Positions 25,352-34,554 of a stretch of 64,000 nt of DNA are shown piece by piece. The position numbers and the translations under genes are program-made. Location: assembly GCA_963696655.1 (NCBI GenBank), contig CAVOLB010000045.1, forward strand, positions 41,003 to 105,002. Reading direction: 5' to 3'. Origin of the DNA: Hypericibacter sp963696655 (GTDB lineage: Bacteria > Pseudomonadota > Alphaproteobacteria > Dongiales > Dongiaceae). The notes beneath the pieces were generated by a model that saw only the letters and a program-made list of their open reading frames with translations, did not search any database and was not told where the DNA came from. The first letter of the stretch is position 1; every line of letters begins with the position of its first letter.

Positions 25352-26049
25352 CGCGCGGCATTTCCCCGGACTGGGTCGCCCGTCTCCTCGAATGCCCCGA
25401 TCTGCAGCGCATGGGACATCACCAGCGGGTGGAAGACCAGAATCTGGGGCTCGGATGGCTCTATTACGCCTTCGGCCGCATTCTCCGTTCGCGGCTGGCG
25501 GTGGTCATCGGGTCATGGCGCGGCTTCGCGCCGATCATGATCGCCAAGGCGCTCCAGGACAATCTGGAGTCCGGCGAAGTGATCTTCATCGACCCTTCCC
25601 TGGCGGACGACTTCTGGAAAGACGCAACCCGGGTGAAGGAATATTTCCGGGGGTACGGGGTGGCGAACATCCGCCACTTCCCCATGACCACGCAGCAGTT
25701 CGTCGCCACCGGCGACTACCGCGCGCTGGGCAAGCTCGGCCTGGTCTTCATCGACGGGCTGCACACCGCGGAGCAGGCGAGCTTCGACTACGGCGCCTTC
25801 TCGGGGCTGCTGGAGCCGCGCGGCTTGGTCATGTTTCACGACAGCATGATCGTGCGCCCCGACAAGGTCTATGGCAGCGAGAAGGCCTACGGAATGAGCG
25901 TCAAGCTCTTCGTCGACCGGCTGAAGCAGGACCCCTCGCTCCAGCTTCTGGATCTGCCGTTCGGCCACACCGGCCTGACCTTGCTCCGGAAACTCGACGA
26001 AGAGGCGTGGAGGAATCCGTATGACTGGCTCGACGACGGCCCGCGCTGA
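25348..26049 (+). CDS. Class I SAM-dependent methyltransferase-like protein
   Basis: A 233-residue protein with a Rossmann-type profile: VVIGSWRGFAPIMIAKAL in the place of motif I, the acidic strand end VIFIDPSLADDFW, then LGLVFIDGLHTAEQASFDYGAF and LVMFHDSMI, the pattern of the Methyltransf_24 group. Motif I is GSWRGF instead of the common GxGxG. It starts in the last four bases of the frameshifted ATP-grasp-like gene and ends eight bases before the glycosyltransferase, so the three are one transcript. The acceptor substrate is unknown. Confidence 0.75.
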   Translation: MTRGISPDWVARLLECPDLQRMGHHQRVEDQNLGLGWLYYAFGRILRSRLAVVIGSWRGFAPIMIAKALQDNLESGEVIFIDPSLADDFWKDATRVKEYFRGYGVANIRHFPMTTQQFVATGDYRALGKLGLVFIDGLHTAEQASFDYGAFSGLLEPRGLVMFHDSMIVRPDKVYGSEKAYGMSVKLFVDRLKQDPSLQLLDLPFGHTGLTLLRKLDEEAWRNPYDWLDDGPR

Positions 26050-26057
26050 GACCGGAC

Positions 26058-27299
26058 ATGGCGCAGCCCGTCGTCGCCGTCTTCTGCATGCCGGAGCATG
26101 GACACTTCAGGCAGCTCCGCGCGCTCATCGCCGGTCTTGTGCAATCCGGATTCGCCGTCCAGGTCTTCACCCATCGACGCTACGGCCCCGATGTCGAGCG
26201 CATGGGGGCGAGGATCGTCGATCTCTTCAGCCCATGTCCGCTCGAGCAGGCCGACAACGAATCCGTCCCGATTCCATGCCGCTATGTCAGCTTCGCCGCC
26301 GTCTATGCCGAAGCGGTGCTGGAGGCGCTGAAGGCCATCGGGCCGGCGCTCGTGGTCTGCGAGAGCTTTGCCGTGATCGGCCGGGTGGCCGCCGAGCGGC
26401 TTGGCATTCCCTTCGTCAACATACTGTCAGGCCATAATCTCGATCCCGCCCTCTACCTTCCGGCCTTGCGCGTCGACCCGCGCGTCGCGATCTCCGAGCG
26501 CTGCCACCGCGCCGTCGAGATCCTTCGCGAGCGCTATGGGCTGCAGGACGCCTCGCCCTTCTCCTACATCGCGGGCCCCAGCCCCTATCTCAATATCTGC
26601 TGCGAACCGGCCGCGTTCCTCACCGCGCAGGAACGCGCGAATTTCGAGCCGCTCGCCTTCTATGGCTGCATCCCTTCGCCGGAGAACCAGAACGAGCGGC
26701 CGCATGGCGCGGCCGCCGCCCATTTCGGCGGGCCGAACGGTGTCAGGATCTATGCCTGTCTCGGAACCGTCGCTTTCCGGTACTTCGCCGATGTCGCCAC
26801 CCGCGTCCTCGAAGCCGTCTCGGAATGCCTCGCCGGCATGCCGGAGGCCCGCGCGCTGATCAGCCTGGGCGGTGCGACTGTCGAGGATGGGCTTCTCCGC
26901 CGCCTCAGGAGGCCGAACGTGGAAGCCGTCGATTATGCCGATCAATGGTCGGTCCTGGGAGAGGCCGACCTCTTCCTCACCCATCACGGCCTGAATTCGA
27001 CCCACGAAGCCGTTTTCCGGCGCGTGCCCATGCTTTCCTACCCCATCTTCACGGATCAGCCGGCCCTTGCGGAACGATGCCGGCAGCTCGGGATCGCCGT
27101 CCCGCTCGTGGAATCCCTGCGCGGGCCCGTCGATGCCGACGATGTCCGCGCGGCCCTGGAGACCTTGTCCCGGAAGAGGGACTCCATCGTGGCGAGCTTG
27201 GAACAGGCGAGGGCGTGGGAGCTGGAGGTGATGGGGCAACGGCCCGCGGTGCTCGCACGGATCCGGGACCTGGCGTCCGTCACCGCCCGCGGATCGTGA
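26058..27299 (+). CDS. Glycosyltransferase family 1 (UDP-glycosyltransferase/MGT-like)
   Basis: A 413-residue GT-B glycosyltransferase. The N-terminal domain starts AVFCMPEHGHFRQLRALIAGL, with the His-rich acceptor loop typical of GT1 enzymes. The donor-binding domain carries LTHHGLNSTHEAVFRRVP followed by MLSYPIFTDQPALAERC, the family signature (HGGxnS...P.. DQ) with His instead of Gly in the HHG motif. Relatives glycosylate small lipophilic or polyketide acceptors. It closes the co-directional run with the ATP-grasp-like and methyltransferase genes and converges on the O-methyltransferase gene 27 bases away. Confidence 0.88.
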   Translation: MAQPVVAVFCMPEHGHFRQLRALIAGLVQSGFAVQVFTHRRYGPDVERMGARIVDLFSPCPLEQADNESVPIPCRYVSFAAVYAEAVLEALKAIGPALVVCESFAVIGRVAAERLGIPFVNILSGHNLDPALYLPALRVDPRVAISERCHRAVEILRERYGLQDASPFSYIAGPSPYLNICCEPAAFLTAQERANFEPLAFYGCIPSPENQNERPHGAAAAHFGGPNGVRIYACLGTVAFRYFADVATRVLEAVSECLAGMPEARALISLGGATVEDGLLRRLRRPNVEAVDYADQWSVLGEADLFLTHHGLNSTHEAVFRRVPMLSYPIFTDQPALAERCRQLGIAVPLVESLRGPVDADDVRAALETLSRKRDSIVASLEQARAWELEVMGQRPAVLARIRDLASVTARGS

Positions 27300-27326
27300 T
27301 CTTTCCATCCGAGCGCGGGATGAAGA

Positions 27327-28376
27327 TCAAACCGGCAGGCACTCGATGACGCTGTAGACGGGGCCGGCGGGAACGATTCTCGAGACCCGCAGTCCTGCGG
27401 CCGTCAGCAGGCCCTTGAATTCGCGCTCCGTGCGCTCTTGCGCCCCCAGGGCCACCAGCATGGTCAGATCATGCTGCGACAGGGTCGCCTGAAGGGCGGA
27501 GGCTTCGCTTCGCTCCGGCAGAATCGGCTCGATGACCAGAAGGCGCGCGTCCTTCGTCATGGCCCGTCGGCAGTTCGCCAGGATTCGAGCCGTGCGTTCG
27601 TCGTCCCAATCGTGGATCACGCTCTTGAGGATGTAGGCATCGGCCCCCTCGGGAATCAATTCGAAGAAGTCGCCGGCGACGAAGGCGGAACGCCTCTCGA
27701 GATCGGGGTGGTTCTTCTTGAAGTTCGCGGCGGCGCCCTCGACCGCGATGGCGAGGTCGAACAGGGTCCCCGCGGCTTCGGGATTTGCCCGCAGGACGAA
27801 GGCGAGCATCTCGCCATGGCCGCCCCCGATATCCACAATCCGTTTCAGCCCCGAAAAGTCGTAGGCCTGCATGACGAACTGCGCCGTCAGGCGGGTCAGT
27901 TCGATCGTGACCCGGTAGAAGATGGCGGCGGCCTCCGGATCCTTCTGGAGATGCGCGAAGCCCTCCGTTCCGAATAGGAGCTTCCGGGCGCTCTCGCCGG
28001 TTCTGACGCTGTAGAGCAGATTGCCCCAAACCGGCCAGAGATGGCGTCCCCACCACATCGTCCAGGCGCGTAAGGAGTGCGGGGACCCCTCCTGCAGCAG
28101 CGCGCCCAGCGGCGTCAGTTCGAAGCCGCCTTCCTCGCGCTCCGTGCACAGGCCGAGCGTGCTCAGGGCCCGCATGAGGCGATGCAGGGACTGGGCATGG
28201 ACACCCAGGGACAGAGCCAGATCGGCGCTTGTCCGGGGGCCCGCGGCCAGAAGCTCCGCGATCCGCAGCTCGGCCGCCACATAGAGTGCCTGGGTCTTCC
28301 AGCTGCCCGTGAGGATCGACTGAAAGCGCTCCGTCAGTTCGAGGGCATCGGCGCTGGGCGCTGCTGGCGAGCTCAT
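27327..28376 (-). CDS. O-methyltransferase, acetylserotonin/hydroxyneurosporene type
   Basis: A 349-residue methyltransferase. An N-terminal winged-helix dimerisation domain (about 15-110; LRIAELLAAGPRTSADLA, HRLMRALSTLG) precedes the SAM-binding domain with IVDIGGGHGEM (motif I), FVAGDFFE, ILKSVIHDWDDE (motif IV, with catalytic-type His) and LVIEPILPE. Such enzymes methylate phenolic or polyketide hydroxyls. It is convergent with the glycosyltransferase gene, which together with the methyltransferase suggests tailoring of a secondary metabolite (inference). Confidence 0.88.
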   Translation of the reverse strand: MSSPAAPSADALELTERFQSILTGSWKTQALYVAAELRIAELLAAGPRTSADLALSLGVHAQSLHRLMRALSTLGLCTEREEGGFELTPLGALLQEGSPHSLRAWTMWWGRHLWPVWGNLLYSVRTGESARKLLFGTEGFAHLQKDPEAAAIFYRVTIELTRLTAQFVMQAYDFSGLKRIVDIGGGHGEMLAFVLRANPEAAGTLFDLAIAVEGAAANFKKNHPDLERRSAFVAGDFFELIPEGADAYILKSVIHDWDDERTARILANCRRAMTKDARLLVIEPILPERSEASALQATLSQHDLTMLVALGAQERTEREFKGLLTAAGLRVSRIVPAGPVYSVIECLPV

Positions 28377-28443
28377 GGGAGATCCGATTCCTGCGATAGA
28401 AGCACGCGACCCCGATAGGGCCCGGTAATACCCCTTATGGCAG

Positions 28444-29871
28444 TCAATTCGAGATCGCCTCCAGGGAGAGGTTGCGGGTGCGTGGCCCCATCAGCCCGAT
28501 CGTGAGCATGACCACCAGCATCGCCGCCGCGATGAAGACGAAGACGCCCGTGACGCCGGCATTCTGCAGGATGAAGGCGATCATGAAGCTCGTGAAGATC
28601 GCCGAGAACCGGCTCCAGGAATAGACGAAGCCGACGGCGCGCGCCCGGATCCCGGTCGGGAACAGCTCCTGCTGATAAGCGTGATAGGTGTAGGACATGA
28701 CGTTGTTCGCGAGCGTCAGGCCGGCACCGAGCAGGATGATGGTCACGGCGGCGCCGGCCTGGCTGAAGGCCAGCCCGCACAGGATGATGACCAGCGAGGC
28801 GATCACGATCACGGATTTGCGCTCGAACCGGTCGGCGATCGCGAGGCCGAGGAGCGGCCCGACCGGTGCCGCCAAGGCGATGAACGTCGTGTAGAGCAGG
28901 CTGTGGGTGACCGTGATGCCCTGCTGGATCAGAAGCGTCGGCACCCAGTTGGCGAAGCCGTAGAAGCTCACCGTCTGGAAGACGTTGAAGATGATCATCA
29001 TGATGCTGCGCTTGAGATAAGGCGGTGCCCACATCTCGCGCATCGCGCCATGCGGGGCCGCCGGCGCCGGTGGGGCGGGCGGCGGCAAGGGGCGCCCATA
29101 CTCGGCCTCGACCCGTTGCTCCAGGGCCGTCATGACGCGGTCGGCCTCCGCAAGGCGGCCCCGTTCCGCGAGCCAGCGCGGGCTTTCCGGCAGGGCGCGG
29201 CGGATCCACCAGATGAAAATGGCGCCATGCGCGCCGATCAGGACCACCCATCGCCAGCCATCGAGTCCGAACGGCGCCCGCGGCACGAGGAGGTAGGAGA
29301 GAAAAGCGACGATCGGCACGGCCGAGAAGCCGACGGCCTGGCAGCAGGCGAACGCCCGGCCGCGCACATGCTTGGGCACCAGCTCCGAGAGATAGGTGCC
29401 GATCACGATGAGCTCGACGCCGATGCCGATGCCGGAAACGAAGCGCCAGAAATTGAGCCCGAAGGCCGTGCTCTGGAAGGCCATGACGATGTTGGCGGCC
29501 GTGTACCAGAGCAGCGAGTAGGTGAAGATCGCCCGCCGCCCGAACTTGTCGGCGAGGAAGCCGCAAGCGATCGTGCCGACGAACAGGCCGGCGAACAGCG
29601 CCGCGACGAAGCTCGCGATGCCGGTGCTGCCGAACAGGCCCGGCGTCGTCGGCACCAGGATGCCGCTCTGGACCAGTCCGGGCGCGATGTTGCCCGTGTA
29701 AAGAAGATCGTAGAGCTCGAAGAAGAAGCCGAGGCTGAGCAGGATGATCAGCTTCCAGACCGTGAAGGTCTGCGGCAGCCGGTCCAGCCTCGCGGCGATT
29801 GCGCCCGCTTCGAGAGCTGGATCCTTCGCGGCCGGATCGTTCTTTTGCATTGCCATGAGGGGATTGACCAT
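28444..29871 (-). CDS. MFS transporter, sugar/aromatic-acid porter type
   Basis: A 475-residue membrane protein with about 12 helices. Family signatures are CGFLADKFGRRAIF between helices 2 and 3, GIGIGVELIVIGTYLSELVP in helix 4-5, RALPESPRWLAERGR after helix 6, and LAIADRFERKSVIV in the second half. A Pro/Ala-rich cytoplasmic loop (about 262-285) separates the halves. The frame starts at MVNPLMAM; the second Met (residue 6) is also possible. It lies upstream of the O-methyltransferase on the same strand, 67 bases away, so they may share a transcript. Confidence 0.88.
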   Translation of the reverse strand: MVNPLMAMQKNDPAAKDPALEAGAIAARLDRLPQTFTVWKLIILLSLGFFFELYDLLYTGNIAPGLVQSGILVPTTPGLFGSTGIASFVAALFAGLFVGTIACGFLADKFGRRAIFTYSLLWYTAANIVMAFQSTAFGLNFWRFVSGIGIGVELIVIGTYLSELVPKHVRGRAFACCQAVGFSAVPIVAFLSYLLVPRAPFGLDGWRWVVLIGAHGAIFIWWIRRALPESPRWLAERGRLAEADRVMTALEQRVEAEYGRPLPPPAPPAPAAPHGAMREMWAPPYLKRSIMMIIFNVFQTVSFYGFANWVPTLLIQQGITVTHSLLYTTFIALAAPVGPLLGLAIADRFERKSVIVIASLVIILCGLAFSQAGAAVTIILLGAGLTLANNVMSYTYHAYQQELFPTGIRARAVGFVYSWSRFSAIFTSFMIAFILQNAGVTGVFVFIAAAMLVVMLTIGLMGPRTRNLSLEAISN

Positions 29872-29894
29872 CGGTGCCGGATTCGCCGCAGTTT

Positions 29895-29999
29895 AACGTT
29901 GCCGGGGAAATAGTCGATGAAGGCGCGCATGCGCGCCGGCAGCAGCCCGTCTCGCCCGATGAAGACGGCCTGGAGGGTTTGCCGATCCCATTCGAGCGG
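29895..29999 (-). pseudogene. Relic C-terminus of a LysR-family regulator
   Basis: In the gap between the MFS gene and the LysR gene one frame reads LEWDRQTLQAVFIGRDGLLP followed by ARMRAFIDYFPGN. This matches the end of a LysR effector domain, and the intact neighbour ends YVGAGGRLPARVRAFIDFL. The DNA is also alike: AGTCGATGAAGGCGCGCA occurs at both places. No other part of a second regulator remains, so it looks like the tail of a duplicated and mostly deleted gene. Confidence 0.6.
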
Positions 30000-30018
30000 A
30001 AAAGTTTCCGAGACGGGG

Positions 30019-30942
30019 TTAAACGGCGGGGGGCGGATTCTCGAGATCCACCGTCTCGACCAGGAAGTCGATGAAGGCGCGCACGCGTGCCGGCAGCCTT
30101 CCGCCGGCGCCGACATAGACCGCGTTGATCTCCTCGACATCGCCCGGGTTGTAGTCCTGCAGCAGCGGGATCATCCGTCCGGCGGCGATGTCGGGACCGA
30201 TATGGAAGAACGACAGCCGCGCGATGCCCTGGCCGGCCAGCACCAGGCGGCGCGAGATCTCGCCGTCACCGGCGGCGACGTCGCCCCGGGCCGGCAAGGC
30301 GATCCGGCTGCCCGCCACGACGAACGGCCACTCGTCGCTATGGCGCGCGAAGTTGAAGCCGATGCAGTTGTGCCTCTCCAGCTCGGGGGGCGTCTTGGGC
30401 TCGCCACGACGCGCCAGATAGGCGGGCGAGGCGACGAGGGCCATGGGGCTTTCCCCCAGCTTGCGGCTCATCAATTGCGAGGGCCGCATGGGGCCGACGC
30501 GAATGGCCACATCGGCGCGCTCCTCCATCAGGTCGATGACCTGATCGGTGAGCACGATATCGAGCGTGACCTCGGGATGGGCCGCGGTGAAGCGGGGGAC
30601 CAGCGGCAGCAAATGGTGCAGCCCGAAGGGGACGTTCGAATTGATGCGCACGCGGCCCCGCGGAACGGCGCCGGCCGCGACCGCCCGCTCGGCCTCGTCG
30701 ATATCGGCCAGCACGCGCAAGGCCCGCCCCCGGAAGATCTCGCCCTCCGCGGTCAGCTGCAGCTTGCGGGTGGAGCGGTTGATCAGCCTTGCGCCGAGCC
30801 GCGCCTCGAGCCGGGCCACCAGCTTACTGACCGCCGAGGGTGTCATGCGCAGCGAGCGCGCCGCCGGGGAGAAGCCGCCCAGCTCCACGGCCCGCAGGAA
30901 CACCTCCATCTCGCCGGAGCGATTGACATCGAGCCGTGCCAT
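30019..30942 (-). CDS. LysR-family transcriptional regulator
   Basis: A 307-residue regulator. The N-terminal winged HTH reads FLRAVELGGFSPAARSLRM followed by TPSAVSKLVARLEARLGARL; the effector domain contains RGRVRINSNVPFGLHHLLPL and ends with AFIDFLVETVDL. It is divergent from an MFS efflux gene and an aldo/keto reductase gene, the usual layout for a LysR protein controlling its neighbours. The 104-base gap between them holds AT-rich LysR-type sequence around 30950-31000. Confidence 0.92.
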   Translation of the reverse strand: MARLDVNRSGEMEVFLRAVELGGFSPAARSLRMTPSAVSKLVARLEARLGARLINRSTRKLQLTAEGEIFRGRALRVLADIDEAERAVAAGAVPRGRVRINSNVPFGLHHLLPLVPRFTAAHPEVTLDIVLTDQVIDLMEERADVAIRVGPMRPSQLMSRKLGESPMALVASPAYLARRGEPKTPPELERHNCIGFNFARHSDEWPFVVAGSRIALPARGDVAAGDGEISRRLVLAGQGIARLSFFHIGPDIAAGRMIPLLQDYNPGDVEEINAVYVGAGGRLPARVRAFIDFLVETVDLENPPPAV

Positions 30943-31046
30943 GATGAATTCACCTCATAGATCCGTATCTTTCCGGCAATCTAATTCATAGGCCGATAAG
31001 GTTCTATCTGGCAGCTCCACAACCCGTCCCTTCGTGGAGCCACGCC

Positions 31047-32210
31047 ATGCCTCTCGCCCTCTATGCCCTGACCGTCGGCGCCTTCGGCATCGGCGTCACC
31101 GAATTCGTGATCATGGGCCTGCTCTTGCAGGTTTCGGGCGATCTCGGCGTCTCGATCCCGACGGCGGGCCTGTTGATGACGGGCTATGCCCTGGGGGTCT
31201 TCGTCGGCGCCCCGGTCCTCACCCTCGCCACCCGCCGGCTGCCCCGCAAGACCACTCTGCTGGTGCTCATGGCCATCTTCACCCTGGGCAATCTGGCCTG
31301 CGCGCTGGCGCCGACCTACGGCCTGCTGATGGCGGCCCGGGTGGTGACGGCGCTTGCCCACGGCACCTTCTTCGGGGTCGGCGCGCTGGTGGCGACCAGC
31401 CTGGTCCCGCCGCAGCGCAAGGCCTCGGCCATCGCCGTCATGTTCACCGGCCTGACCATCGCCACGCTCCTGGGCGTGCCGCTGGGCTCCTGGCTGGGCC
31501 AGGCCTTCGGCTGGCGCTCGACCTTCTGGGCGGTGAGCGGCGTGGGCCTGCTGGCCCTGGCCGTGCTGGCGCTGTTCGTGCCGAAGGCGCAGGAGAAGCT
31601 CGCCCTCGCGCCCTTGTCGGAGGAGCTCGCGGTCCTGGCGCGTCCGCAGGTCCAGCTCGGCCTGCTCATGACGGTGCTGGGCTTCGGCGGCGTGTTTGCC
31701 GTCTTCACCTACATCCAGCCGATCCTGGTCCAGCTCGCCGGCTTTTCGCAGCAGGCCGTCTCGCCGGTCCTGCTGGTGTTCGGCGGCGGGCTTGTGGCCG
31801 GCAACCTGCTGGGTGGTCGCTGGGCCGACCGACGGCCGGCGCCGGCGCTGCTGGGCACGCTGGCCCTCTTGAGCCTGGTGCTGGTGGGGGCGGGTTTCGC
31901 GTTCCACGATCGGATCGGCGCGGTGATCGCGGCCTTCCTGCTGGGAGCCGCCGCCTTCGCCACGGTGGCGCCCTTGCAGATGCGCGTGCTGCAGCAGGCG
32001 AGCGGGGCCGGGCAGGCCCTGGCCTCCAGCCTCAACATCGCCGCCTTCAATCTGGGCAATGCTTTCGGCGCCTGGCTCGGCGCCACCGTCATCGCGCAGG
32101 GCCCGGGCCTCGCCGCCGTCGCGCCGATCGCGGCCCTCGTTCCCCTCTCGGCGCTGGGTCTCGCGGCCGTCAGCCTCGCGCTCGAGCGCCGCGCCGCCGT
32201 CCCCGGCTGA
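31047..32210 (+). CDS. MFS transporter, DHA1/AraJ-like efflux protein
   Basis: A 387-residue protein with 12 hydrophobic segments. ALTVGAFGIGVTEFVIMGLL opens helix 1. Helix 4 has ALAHGTFFGVGALVATSLVP, and the loop before helix 3 has TRRLPRKTTLL. This pattern is that of the AraJ/YdhP group of sugar and drug exporters. It is the first gene after the divergent LysR promoter and is followed 39 bases later by an aldo/keto reductase. Confidence 0.9.
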   Translation: MPLALYALTVGAFGIGVTEFVIMGLLLQVSGDLGVSIPTAGLLMTGYALGVFVGAPVLTLATRRLPRKTTLLVLMAIFTLGNLACALAPTYGLLMAARVVTALAHGTFFGVGALVATSLVPPQRKASAIAVMFTGLTIATLLGVPLGSWLGQAFGWRSTFWAVSGVGLLALAVLALFVPKAQEKLALAPLSEELAVLARPQVQLGLLMTVLGFGGVFAVFTYIQPILVQLAGFSQQAVSPVLLVFGGGLVAGNLLGGRWADRRPAPALLGTLALLSLVLVGAGFAFHDRIGAVIAAFLLGAAAFATVAPLQMRVLQQASGAGQALASSLNIAAFNLGNAFGAWLGATVIAQGPGLAAVAPIAALVPLSALGLAAVSLALERRAAVPG

Positions 32211-32249
32211 ACCGACATCCTCTGCTGAACCCACGAAGGAGCACGCATC

Positions 32250-33284
32250 ATGGAATATCGCCGCCTGGGGGCCTCGGGCCTGATGGTCCCGGCCTTGAGC
32301 TTCGGCGCCGGCACTTTCGCCGGCCAGGGGCCGCTCTTCAGCGCCTGGGGCAATACCGATGCGAAGGAGGCGCGCCGGCTGGTGGATATCTGCCTCGAGG
32401 CCGGGGTGACGAGGTTCGACACGGCCGATGTCTATTCGAACGGCGCGTCGGAGACAGTGCTGGGCGAGGCGATCAAGGACCGCCGCGACCAGGTCATCAT
32501 CTCCACCAAGACGAGCCTGCCGCTGGGCGAGGGCCCCAACGATGCGGGCTCGTCGCGCTCGCGCCTGATCCAGGCCTGCGAGGCGGCGCTGCGCCGGCTC
32601 GGCACCGATTATATCGATCTGCTCCAGCTGCACGCGTTCGACGCCGGCACGCCGATCGAGGAGGTGCTGTCGACGCTCGACAGCCTGGTGCGCGCCGGCA
32701 AGCTCCGCTATGTCGGCGTCTCCAACTTCTCCGGCTGGCAGCTGATGAAGTCGCTCGCGATCGCGGATAAGCACGGCTATCCGCGCTATGCCGCGCATCA
32801 GGCCTATTATTCGCTGGTCGGCCGCGACTATGAGTGGGAGCTCATGCCGCTGGGCCTCGATCAGGGCGTCGGCGCCCTGGTCTGGAGCCCGCTCGGCTGG
32901 GGCCGCCTCACCGGCAAGATCCGCCGCGGCCAGCCTCTCCCCGCCACCAGCCGCCTGCATCAGACCGCCGAGTATGGTCCGCCGGTCGATGACGAGCGGC
33001 TCTATCGCGTGGTCGATGCGCTCGATGAGATCGCGAAGGAAACGGAGAAGACGGTGCCGCAGATCGCCATCAATTGGCTGCTGCGGCGCCCCACGGTTTC
33101 ATCCGTCATCATCGGCGCGCGCAACGAAGAGCAGCTCCGCCAGAATCTGGGCGCCGTCGGCTGGGCGCTCACGCCCGAGCAGGTGGCCCGGCTCGACGCC
33201 GCCAGCGCCGTGACGGTGGCCTATCCCTATTTTCCCTATTATCGGCAAGCGGGATTCGCGCGGCTCAATCCGCCGGCGGTCTAG
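32250..33284 (+). CDS. Aldo/keto reductase
   Basis: A 344-residue NADPH-dependent oxidoreductase of the AKR (beta/alpha)8 fold. The catalytic tetrad is visible: Asp in RFDTADVYSNGASE, the following Tyr, Lys in ISTKTSLP and His in LLQLHAFD. The C-terminal cofactor region has SSVIIGARNEEQLRQNL. Start ATG 32250 follows AAGGAG. Substrate unknown; co-transcription with the exporter and LysR control suggest a detoxification role. Confidence 0.92.
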   Translation: MEYRRLGASGLMVPALSFGAGTFAGQGPLFSAWGNTDAKEARRLVDICLEAGVTRFDTADVYSNGASETVLGEAIKDRRDQVIISTKTSLPLGEGPNDAGSSRSRLIQACEAALRRLGTDYIDLLQLHAFDAGTPIEEVLSTLDSLVRAGKLRYVGVSNFSGWQLMKSLAIADKHGYPRYAAHQAYYSLVGRDYEWELMPLGLDQGVGALVWSPLGWGRLTGKIRRGQPLPATSRLHQTAEYGPPVDDERLYRVVDALDEIAKETEKTVPQIAINWLLRRPTVSSVIIGARNEEQLRQNLGAVGWALTPEQVARLDAASAVTVAYPYFPYYRQAGFARLNPPAV

Positions 33285-33293
33285 ACGGAGATA

Positions 33294-33701
33294 TCATTCG
33301 CGGCTGGTCTCGAGCAGCGCCTTGAGCCGCTCCAGATCGCGCCGCACCCAGTCGGCGTCGGCCGCGAATTTCTCTTCCGTCATCCCCGGCAGCCGGAACA
33401 GGGTCAGCGCGACCTCGCTGCCGCTGCCATTGGCGACGACGCGCAAGGGAATGAGGATCTCGACGCCCGGCGCCAGGGTCACGACATGGTCGAGCACGCC
33501 GAACTCGTTCGGCGGCGAGAAGCGGATCCGGATCGGCCCCTCCGGACCCTGCGCGGTCCAATCCTCGCCCGCGCGCTCGAGGCCCGATCCGAGGCCGGAG
33601 GCCCAGCGGGCGAAGTTCTCCGGGATCGAGGCGAACTCATAGACCTCGCGCCAGTCGCGCTCGATCGAGATGCTGACGATCCGGGCTTCATGGGTTGGCA
33701 T
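33294..33701 (-). CDS. SRPBCC family protein
   Basis: A 135-residue START/SRPBCC-fold protein. It begins ARIVSISIERDWREVYEFAS, has the IPENFARWASGLG helix-turn and ends with the long C-terminal helix WVRRDLERLKALLE. Such proteins bind hydrophobic ligands; no catalytic residues are identifiable. The ATG at 33699-33701 gives the normal family length. It is convergent with the aldo/keto reductase and lies just downstream of the DUF1275 gene. Confidence 0.85.
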   Translation of the reverse strand: MPTHEARIVSISIERDWREVYEFASIPENFARWASGLGSGLERAGEDWTAQGPEGPIRIRFSPPNEFGVLDHVVTLAPGVEILIPLRVVANGSGSEVALTLFRLPGMTEEKFAADADWVRRDLERLKALLETSRE

Positions 33702-33712
33702 GGACTCTCCCG

Positions 33713-34446
33713 TTACCGCGTTGCCGTTTCTCGCGACGGTGCCTGTTCCCACAGCACGGCCGCGGTCGTCACGACGGGGATCGCCAGGCAGGCGAAGCCG
33801 GCGAAGCGATAGCCCAGCGCGCCGGCGAGCGCCCCCAGCGTAAAGGTCGCCACGGGAAGCACCATCTTGCGCAGCCGCGCGAGCGCTTCTGCGCGTTCGG
33901 CATGGGGTGGGCAATCTCGACCAGGTCGATGACGATCTGGGTGACGTTGCCGGTCATGACCGTGGTGGGCGCCAGGCTCGCGAGGACCGTGCGCGACGCC
34001 GCGTTCTGGATCGCCATGGCGATGACGCCCATCATGCCGGTCAGGATCGCCATCGGCGCATTGCCCGCAGCGAAGGGCGCCGCCTCGACCCCGACCGCCA
34101 GGAACAGCAGCAGGAACAGGATCTGACCCGCCAGCACCCAGCGCGCCGTGTGCCGGCTGATGCGGCGATGATGAAGCACGAAGAGATGAGTGAGGGCGAC
34201 CGCGAGGATGAAGACCGGAAAGGCCAGCAGCTTGCCGATGATGCCCGCATGATGCCCTGCGAGCGCCGCGCCGATCAGCACGAAATTGCCAGTTACATGG
34301 GCGGTGAAGAGGCCGAAGAGGGCGATGAAACCGCAGGTGTCGACGAAGCCCGCGGTGAAGGCGAGCAGTGCCGCCGTCATTTGCGGGCTCGCGAGTGCCG
34401 ATGGGGGAGGCGTCGCCGCTCGGCTCGCGGATGCAGCCGGTTCCAT
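33713..34446 (-). pseudogene. YoaK/DUF1275 family membrane protein gene with a frameshift near its 3' end
   Basis: The protein begins MEPAASASRA at ATG 34444-34446 and follows the DUF1275 pattern: LLAFTAGFVDTCGFIALFGL, FTAHVTGNFVLIGAALAG, MAIQNAASRTVLASLAPTT and VMTGNVTQIVIDLVEIAH. After this point the frame goes into an Arg/Trp-rich nonsense tail ending at 33769. In another frame the expected ending is present: AERAEALARLRKMVLPVATF, TLGALAGALGYRFAGFACLA and a stop at 33713-33715. The shift fits one missing C in the CCCC run near 33902-33908, a typical place for both slippage and sequencing errors. The normal product is a five- to six-helix membrane protein of unknown role. Confidence 0.75.
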
Positions 34447-34554
34447 GAGGCGATTTTCCCCTATGGTCGTCCTCCGTTGCAATCTCGGTTTCTTGAATCG
34501 AGGTTTGGGCCGCCGCCCGGCGATGGACATCGCCGGGCGGGAGCGGGTTTGAGA

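Noticed and set aside
30981..32960. Long minus-strand frame over the MFS and aldo/keto reductase genes
   Set aside because: Composition rich in Ala, Arg, Gln and Gly with no domain pattern; both plus-strand genes are complete and conserved.
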